Source: JAKEGK01 sp036507695
GTDB taxonomy: Bacteria; Pseudomonadota; Gammaproteobacteria; SZUA-152
DNA length: 25,377 nucleotides
Reading direction: 5' to 3'
Assembly: GCA_036507695.1 (NCBI GenBank)
Contig: DATCIR010000015.1
Location: 1 to 25,377, forward strand
A model generated the notes under the pieces. The model saw only the letters and a list, made by a program, of their open reading frames with translations. It was not told the origin of the DNA and searched no databases. A program made the position numbers and the translations under genes. Shown piece by piece: positions 22,219 through 25,377 of this stretch (the first letter of the stretch is position 1; every line of letters begins with the position of its first letter).

Positions 22219-23046
22219 TTATTTCTTGTTACGACGGCGTATGATCATGCCGTCAGTGCGCTTGTTTTTCCGGGTTTTGTAGCCCTTGGTCGGCACACCC
22301 CATGGAGTACACGGATGACGCCCGCCGGAAGTCTTGCCTTCGCCGCCTCCGTGTGGATGATCCACAGGATTCATCGCTACGCCACGCACCGTTGGCCGAA
22401 TACCGCGCCAGCGTTTGGCGCCGGCTTTACCATAAGAACGCAAATTGTTTTCGCTGTTACTGACTTCACCTATGGTTGCCTTACACTCGGAAAGAACCTT
22501 GCGCATTTCACCGGAGCGCAAACGGATCGTTGCGTATTCGCCTTCACGGGCGACCAATTGTGCCGAGGTCCCCGCGCTGCGGACCAGTTGCGCGCCTTTA
22601 CCGGGTTTCATTTCAATACAATGAATCATGGTGCCGACCGGAATTTGTCTCAGGGACATACAATTACCTGGTTTAATCTGCGCCTCGGAACCAGACATAA
22701 GCTCGCTGCCTGCCGACACCCCTTTGGGTGCAATGATATAGCGGCGCTCTCCATCGGCATACAGCACCAGTGCAATATGCGCGCTGCGATTCGGATCATA
22801 TTCCAGGCGTTCAACGCTTCCCCGGATACCGACTTTGTCGCGCTTAAAGTCGATGATGCGGTAATGCTGCTTATGGCCTCCACCCTGATGGCGGGTTGTA
22901 ACACGGCCCTGATTGTTCCGGCCGCTGCCACGGTTTTGCTTTTCCACCAACGGCGCGTACGGTTCGCCTTTGTGCAAATCCGGTTCATATACTTTGACTA
23001 CAAAGCGGCGGCCCGGTGATGTTGGTTTTGCTTTCTGTATTGCCAT
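22219..23046 (-). CDS. rplB: 50S ribosomal protein L2
   Basis: L2 supports 23S rRNA folding, subunit joining and the peptidyl transferase centre. The 275-residue protein has the RNA-binding segment RNNQGRVTTRHQGGGHKQHYR (about 43-63). Near the C-terminus is NPVDHPHGGGEGKTSGGRHP, with His230 corresponding to the important His229 of E. coli L2. It lies 48 bases after rplW. A 280-residue frame on the opposite strand is only its shadow. Confidence 0.98.
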   Translation of the reverse strand: MAIQKAKPTSPGRRFVVKVYEPDLHKGEPYAPLVEKQNRGSGRNNQGRVTTRHQGGGHKQHYRIIDFKRDKVGIRGSVERLEYDPNRSAHIALVLYADGERRYIIAPKGVSAGSELMSGSEAQIKPGNCMSLRQIPVGTMIHCIEMKPGKGAQLVRSAGTSAQLVAREGEYATIRLRSGEMRKVLSECKATIGEVSNSENNLRSYGKAGAKRWRGIRPTVRGVAMNPVDHPHGGGEGKTSGGRHPCTPWGVPTKGYKTRKNKRTDGMIIRRRNKK

Positions 23047-23094
23047 TTGACGGATTCCTTAACTACGTAACCTGATTCATGCTTTGAAAGCGGG

Positions 23095-23391
23095 TTATTC
23101 GCCTTCCAGTAATTGAATAGTCTGGCCTTCGGCAATACGCACATAGGCTTTCTTCCAGTCTTTACGACGGCCAAAGCGATGGCCGAAGCGCTTCACTTTA
23201 CCTTTATTATTCAGCACAGTAACAGAATCAACTTTCACATCCAGCAATTTTTCCACAGCCGCTTTTATCTGCTGCTTGTTGGCATCTTTGGCGACCATGA
23301 ACACATATTGGTTGCTGTCGGCACGCAGCAGAGTGGATTTCTCTGTTACGTGGTGCCCTAACAAGACATTCGCAATATTAGGATTAATCAT
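23095..23391 (-). CDS. rplW: 50S ribosomal protein L23
   Basis: L23 sits at the tunnel exit and is the docking site for trigger factor and SRP. The 98-residue protein has HHVTEKSTLLRADSNQYVF, the conserved DVKVDSVTVLNNKGKVKRFG and the basic GRRKDWKKAYV segment. Its ATG overlaps the rplD stop by four bases (ATGA), so translation is probably coupled. Confidence 0.98.
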   Translation of the reverse strand: MINPNIANVLLGHHVTEKSTLLRADSNQYVFMVAKDANKQQIKAAVEKLLDVKVDSVTVLNNKGKVKRFGHRFGRRKDWKKAYVRIAEGQTIQLLEGE

Positions 23392-24008
23392 GCGAGCATT
23401 CCTTCAACTTGTTTAACGGCGTTAACAGTCATCAGTACTTTGTGACTGCTAACCAGATTAACGGGGTTCAAGCGTTTCGCTTCACAGACATCGACATTAC
23501 GCAAATTCCGGGCTGCCAGGTACAAATTTTCGTTCAATTCATCCACGACAATTAAAGCGCTTTCCAATCCGAGCGCTTTGAGTTTTTCAGCCAGTTGTTT
23601 TGTCTTCGGCGCTTCAAGCTTTAGCTCATCAATTACCATCAGGCGGTCCTGGCGAACCAGCTCGGACAAAATGTTCCGCATTGCATTGCGGTACATTTTT
23701 TTGTTCACTTTTTGCGAGTGGTCCTGTGGCCGCACCGCAAAGGTCATACCACCGGTACGCCATAAGGGGCTGCGGCTACTGCCCGCGCGCGCACGGCCGG
23801 TACCTTTTTGATTCCAGGGTTTGGCGCCGCCGCCACGCACATCAGAACGATTTTTCGTCGCCCGCGTACCGCTGCGAGCACCGGCAAGGTAAGCGGTTAC
23901 CACCTGGTGCACCAAAGCCTCATTAAATTCGTCGGCAAAATTTTCGTCTGAAACCGCCAGGGTTTTCGTGGAGGCTTTGCCTGTTTCTGTTGTTAACTGT
24001 AAATCCAT
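23388..24008 (-). CDS. rplD: 50S ribosomal protein L4
   Basis: L4 extends a loop into the exit tunnel and in E. coli also represses the S10 operon at the transcriptional and translational level. With ATG at 24008 (MDLQLTTETG) it has 206 residues; an in-frame TTG at 24023 would overlap rplC and was rejected, because GAGG lies nine bases before the ATG. Conserved parts are FNEALVHQVVTAYLAGARSGTRATK, the tunnel loop KPWNQKGTGRARAGSSRSPLW, and DHSQKVNKKMYRNAM. Confidence 0.98.
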   Translation of the reverse strand: MDLQLTTETGKASTKTLAVSDENFADEFNEALVHQVVTAYLAGARSGTRATKNRSDVRGGGAKPWNQKGTGRARAGSSRSPLWRTGGMTFAVRPQDHSQKVNKKMYRNAMRNILSELVRQDRLMVIDELKLEAPKTKQLAEKLKALGLESALIVVDELNENLYLAARNLRNVDVCEAKRLNPVNLVSSHKVLMTVNAVKQVEGMLA

Positions 24009-24019
24009 CGTCAAACCCC

Positions 24020-24679
24020 TCAACTGCCCTTGTTAGCGGAACGGGCTTTTACCGACGCGCGAACAACTACATTGCACTGTTCCGCGCCGGGTACCGCACC
24101 CTTGATTAACAGTAAATTGCGTTCCGCGTCCACGCGGACCACTTCGAGGTTCTGCATTGTGCGTTGCACATTGCCCATGTGACCGGCCATGCGCTTGCCT
24201 TTGATAACGCGGCCCGGCGTTTGCCTTTGGCCAATAGAACCTGGCGCGCGATGCGAACGGGAATTACCGTGTGTCGCGTCCTGAGCGGCGAAATGATAGC
24301 GTTTAATAACTCCGGCAAAGCCCTTACCGATACTGGTGCCGGTTACATCGACTCGCTGACCCTGGGTAAAAATATCGACGCCGATACTTGAGCCTTGCGC
24401 CAGACCTTCGCCTTCGCCTGCGCCCAAGCGGAATTCCCATAAACCGCGTCCCGCTTCGGTATTGGCTTTGGCAAAATGACCGGCGCTGGGTTTATTGACA
24501 CGTGATGGACGACGGCTACCTGTAGTTACCTGTACGGCGCGATAGCCATCTGATTCAATGGTTTTAACTTGAGTAACGCGATTGGGCTCGACCTCGACCA
24601 CGGTGACCGGAACTGACGTACCATCATCAGTGAACACGCGAGTCATACCCGCTTTGCGTCCAACAATACCAATTGTCAT
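24020..24679 (-). CDS. rplC: 50S ribosomal protein L3
   Basis: L3 is an early 50S assembly protein reaching close to the peptidyl transferase centre. The 219 residues start MTIGIVGRKAGMTRVFTDDG and contain THGNSRSHRAPGSIGQRQTPG, which includes the glutamine methylated in E. coli L3, then GKRMAGHMG. GAGG precedes the ATG. It lies 158 bases after rpsJ, an unusually wide gap with three stem-loops, and 11 bases before rplD. Confidence 0.98.
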   Translation of the reverse strand: MTIGIVGRKAGMTRVFTDDGTSVPVTVVEVEPNRVTQVKTIESDGYRAVQVTTGSRRPSRVNKPSAGHFAKANTEAGRGLWEFRLGAGEGEGLAQGSSIGVDIFTQGQRVDVTGTSIGKGFAGVIKRYHFAAQDATHGNSRSHRAPGSIGQRQTPGRVIKGKRMAGHMGNVQRTMQNLEVVRVDAERNLLLIKGAVPGAEQCNVVVRASVKARSANKGS

Positions 24680-24698
24680 CTTTATTATCCTCTACACC

Positions 24699-24809
24699 GC
24701 ATCGATTTCGATTGACCGATGCTGTATTTAAGTTAACCGCCGGCTATCGCAACGCAGCCGGCAACACAACAAAAAATAAAACTGGTGATAGCAAAAAAAA
24801 CCGCTATCA
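24699..24809 (-). promoter_or_regulatory. structured rpsJ-rplC intergenic leader
   Basis: Three stem-loops lie in the message between rpsJ and rplC, in transcription order. The first is TGATAGC/GCTATCA with a U-rich loop (24809-24786), followed by a U-rich stretch (TTTTATTTTTT). The second is GCCGGCT/AGCCGGC with a 10-base loop (24762-24739). The third is GCATCG/CGATGC (24722-24699), ending about 20 bases before the rplC ATG. The first with its U tract is attenuator-like, and the last could affect rplC initiation. Function is inferred only from structure. Confidence 0.45.
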
Positions 24810-24837
24810 AAACCATAAATAATTGTAAATGCGCGTG

Positions 24838-25152
24838 CTAGCTTAGCTTGATTTGGACGTCAACACCGGCGGCCAAATCCAACTTCATTAAAGCGTCGAC
24901 AGTTTTATCGGTAGGGTCGATAATGTCCATTAAACGCTTGTGTGTGCGCATCTCATACTGATCCCGCGCGTCTTTATTCACGTGCGGAGATATCAAAATT
25001 GTCCAACGTTCTTTTTTCGTGGGTAGTGGAATAGGACCTTGCACCTGAGCACCCGTGCGCTTGGCGGTTTCCACTATCTCACGAGCGGACTGATCGATGA
25101 GGCGATGATCGAACGCCTTCAAACGAATTCGGATTCTTTGCCCAGCTGCCAT
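24838..25152 (-). CDS. rpsJ: 30S ribosomal protein S10
   Basis: S10 is in the 30S head and also acts as NusE in antitermination. The 104 residues include QRIRIRLKAFDHRLIDQSAREIVETAKRTGAQVQGPIPLPTKKE and SPHVNKDARDQYEMRTHKRL, ending DLAAGVDVQIKLS. AAGGA lies seven bases before the ATG. It follows tuf after 87 bases, the common tuf-rpsJ junction of the str and S10 clusters. Confidence 0.98.
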   Translation of the reverse strand: MAAGQRIRIRLKAFDHRLIDQSAREIVETAKRTGAQVQGPIPLPTKKERWTILISPHVNKDARDQYEMRTHKRLMDIIDPTDKTVDALMKLDLAAGVDVQIKLS

Positions 25153-25198
25153 TCTCTAGTCCTTTTACTAATACCTGAAAGTTATTAAACAATTTTTG

Positions 25199-25220
25199 GG
25201 TGGCGAATCATATCACCACC
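25199..25220 (-). promoter_or_regulatory. hairpin in the tuf-rpsJ gap
   Basis: On the minus strand, GGTGGTGA and TCGCCACC form an 8-bp stem (one G-U) with loop TATGAT, followed by CAAAAATTGTTT. The following tract is not a clean T run, so this is at most a partial terminator or a processing or attenuation site between tuf and rpsJ. Confidence 0.4.
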
Positions 25221-25239
25221 AGGCGATAGTTGGTACTAC

Positions 25240-25377
25240 TTATTCAAGAATTTTCGCGACGACACCGGCGCCGACAGTACGGCCGCCTTCGCGAATCGCA
25301 AAGCGCAGCCCTTCTTCCATCGCAATGGGCGCAATCAAGACCACGTTCATGTTGATGTTGTCGCCCGGCATTACCAT
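25240..25377 (-). CDS. tuf: elongation factor Tu, C-terminal fragment (cut by window edge)
   Basis: EF-Tu delivers aminoacyl-tRNA to the ribosome. Only the last 45 residues are in the window: MVMPGDNINMNVVLIAPIAM, then EEGLRFAIREGGRTVGAG and VVAKILE before TAA (25242-25240). This is the third beta-barrel domain, with the conserved GLRFAIREGGRTVGAGVV. The gene continues past the right edge and is not broken. Its place directly before rpsJ indicates the end of the str cluster. Confidence 0.97.
   Translation of the reverse strand: MVMPGDNINMNVVLIAPIAMEEGLRFAIREGGRTVGAGVVAKILE

Noticed and set aside
22177..23019. 280-codon plus-strand frame
   Set aside because: It is antisense to rplB over nearly its full length, and the rplB frame is unmistakable. 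This one is a shadow with no family features.

Overview
The window comes from a gammaproteobacterium outside the enterics; I cannot name the genus. The ribosomal order (tuf-S10-spc-alpha), the gamma-like sequences of S11, S13, SecY and RNA polymerase alpha, a release factor RF3, and type II secretion (T2SS) genes in the order C-D-E-F all fit. Every gene I support lies on the minus strand, so the biological reading order runs from high to low coordinates.

Layout in transcription order. At the right edge (25240-25377) is the 3' end of tuf (EF-Tu). It is followed by the S10 cluster (rpsJ, rplC, rplD, rplW, rplB, rpsS, rplV, rpsC, rplP, rpmC, rpsQ), the spc cluster (rplN, rplX, rplE, rpsN, rpsH, rplF, rplR, rpsE, rpmD, rplO, secY, rpmJ) and the alpha cluster (rpsM, rpsK, rpsD, rpoA, rplQ). 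These 28 genes have no insertion or loss and end at a terminator at 10775-10806. Next come a YeeE/YedE-family sulfur-compound transporter with its own strong terminator (9244-9277), a tRNA-Lys(UUU) gene with a good promoter, and prfC. After a 567-base gap comes a T2SS block, gspC-gspD-gspE-gspF. It stops after gspF and runs into about 600 bases of largely non-coding, partly AT-rich, repeat-bearing DNA. A possible small gene lies at the left edge.

Functionally, most of the window is translation and protein export. It encodes ribosomal proteins, the RNA polymerase alpha subunit, the SecY channel, EF-Tu, RF3 and tRNA-Lys, plus the T2SS inner-membrane linker (GspC), outer-membrane secretin (GspD), ATPase (GspE) and platform protein (GspF). 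The pseudopilins and GspL/M are not in the window and must be elsewhere.

I see no new multi-gene system. The points that deserve a second look are smaller. Ribosomal protein S4 is of the four-cysteine, zinc-binding type. The rpsJ-rplC gap is unusually long and holds three stem-loops. Several intercistronic gaps carry short tandem or inverted repeats (gspE-gspF, rpsH-rplF, after rplQ, after gspF). A D-arm-like tandem repeat abuts the tRNA-Lys gene, and a promoter-like sequence lies just upstream of rpoA.
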